Assembly (NCBI GenBank): GCA_944371995.1
Contig: CALVYD010000002.1
Span: 36,376 to 100,375, forward strand
Source: an uncultured Bacilli bacterium
GTDB taxonomy: Bacteria; Bacillota_I; Bacilli_A; RF39; UBA660
Length of the DNA stretch: 64,000 bases
Direction: 5' to 3'
In this document: positions 63,956 to 64,000 of the stretch, piece by piece
Position numbering within the stretch: the first letter of the stretch is position 1
How the letters are laid out: the number at the start of each line of letters is the position of its first letter
Notes under the pieces: model-generated
What the model was told of the DNA's origin: nothing
Database searches by the model: none
The model's input: only the letters and a program-made list of their open reading frames with translations
Position numbers and translations under genes: made by a program

Positions 63956-64000
63956 TTAATGGGAGAAAAACTCATTAGTTTATGATAGAATATTTTTTAT

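Noticed and set aside
1..64000. CRISPR array, tRNA or rRNA genes
   Set aside because: No regularly spaced repeats, no cloverleaf with conserved TTC-A-A arms and no rRNA-like GC-rich stretches were seen.

Overview
The window is very AT-rich and about 90% coding, mostly on the minus strand. It looks like a chromosomal segment of a low-GC Bacillota of the Bacilli type, probably an uncultured gut lineage near Erysipelotrichales, RFN20 or RF39. The evidence is Spo0A, a SpoIIQ-like protein, WhiA, YvcK, DUF1146 (YwzB), TagO and Mbl, together with long-form HPF and FtsEX plus a coiled-coil M23 hydrolase. The release factor 2 gene has the classical CTT-TGA-C programmed frameshift. UGA is therefore a stop here and the code is the standard bacterial one, which excludes the Mycoplasma code. 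No rRNA, tRNA or CRISPR array was seen.

Layout. 1-3.9 kb: a minus-strand pilus locus (minor pilin, major LPXTG pilin, class C sortase, then the start of a large surface protein cut by the left edge). 4.4-7.7 kb: two tandem paralogues of unknown function, a Y-family polymerase and an XRE regulator. 7.7-16.8 kb: gpmI, a DUF4143 ATPase, spo0A, tpiA-GNAT-pgk, gap and a nucleoside kinase. 16.9-28.6 kb: clpP, whiA-yvcK-lgt-uvrA, then uvrB followed by an unusual trio (unknown protein, radical SAM/SPASM enzyme, HELSH metallopeptidase). 28.7-37.1 kb: a glycosyltransferase, NUDIX, metallophosphoesterase, an 845-residue protein with a degenerate RNB fold, a HAD phosphatase and a transglutaminase-like protein. 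37.2-43 kb: the FtsE-FtsX-CwlO-like unit and prfB with two YitT paralogues. 43-50.3 kb: a frameshifted gene, a diaminopentanoate-dehydrogenase-like enzyme, a hybrid histidine kinase and a 1.44-kb IS3-family element with a broken orfA. 51-56.6 kb: tsaC, HAD, secA, hpf, csp. 56.8-59.7 kb: a complete agr quorum-sensing locus arranged as two convergent units, agrBD (+) and agrAC (-), including a 40-codon AgrD. 59.7-63.9 kb: tagO, mbl, spoIIQ, ywzB, rpiB, in an order that partly recalls Bacillus subtilis.

Working together. The agr circuit, Spo0A and SpoIIQ suggest density sensing connected to a developmental programme. TGTCGAA motifs resembling Spo0A boxes lie in front of agrB/csp, ftsE and a metallophosphoesterase gene. 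The pilus locus, TagO, Mbl and FtsEX/M23 form the envelope part of the window.
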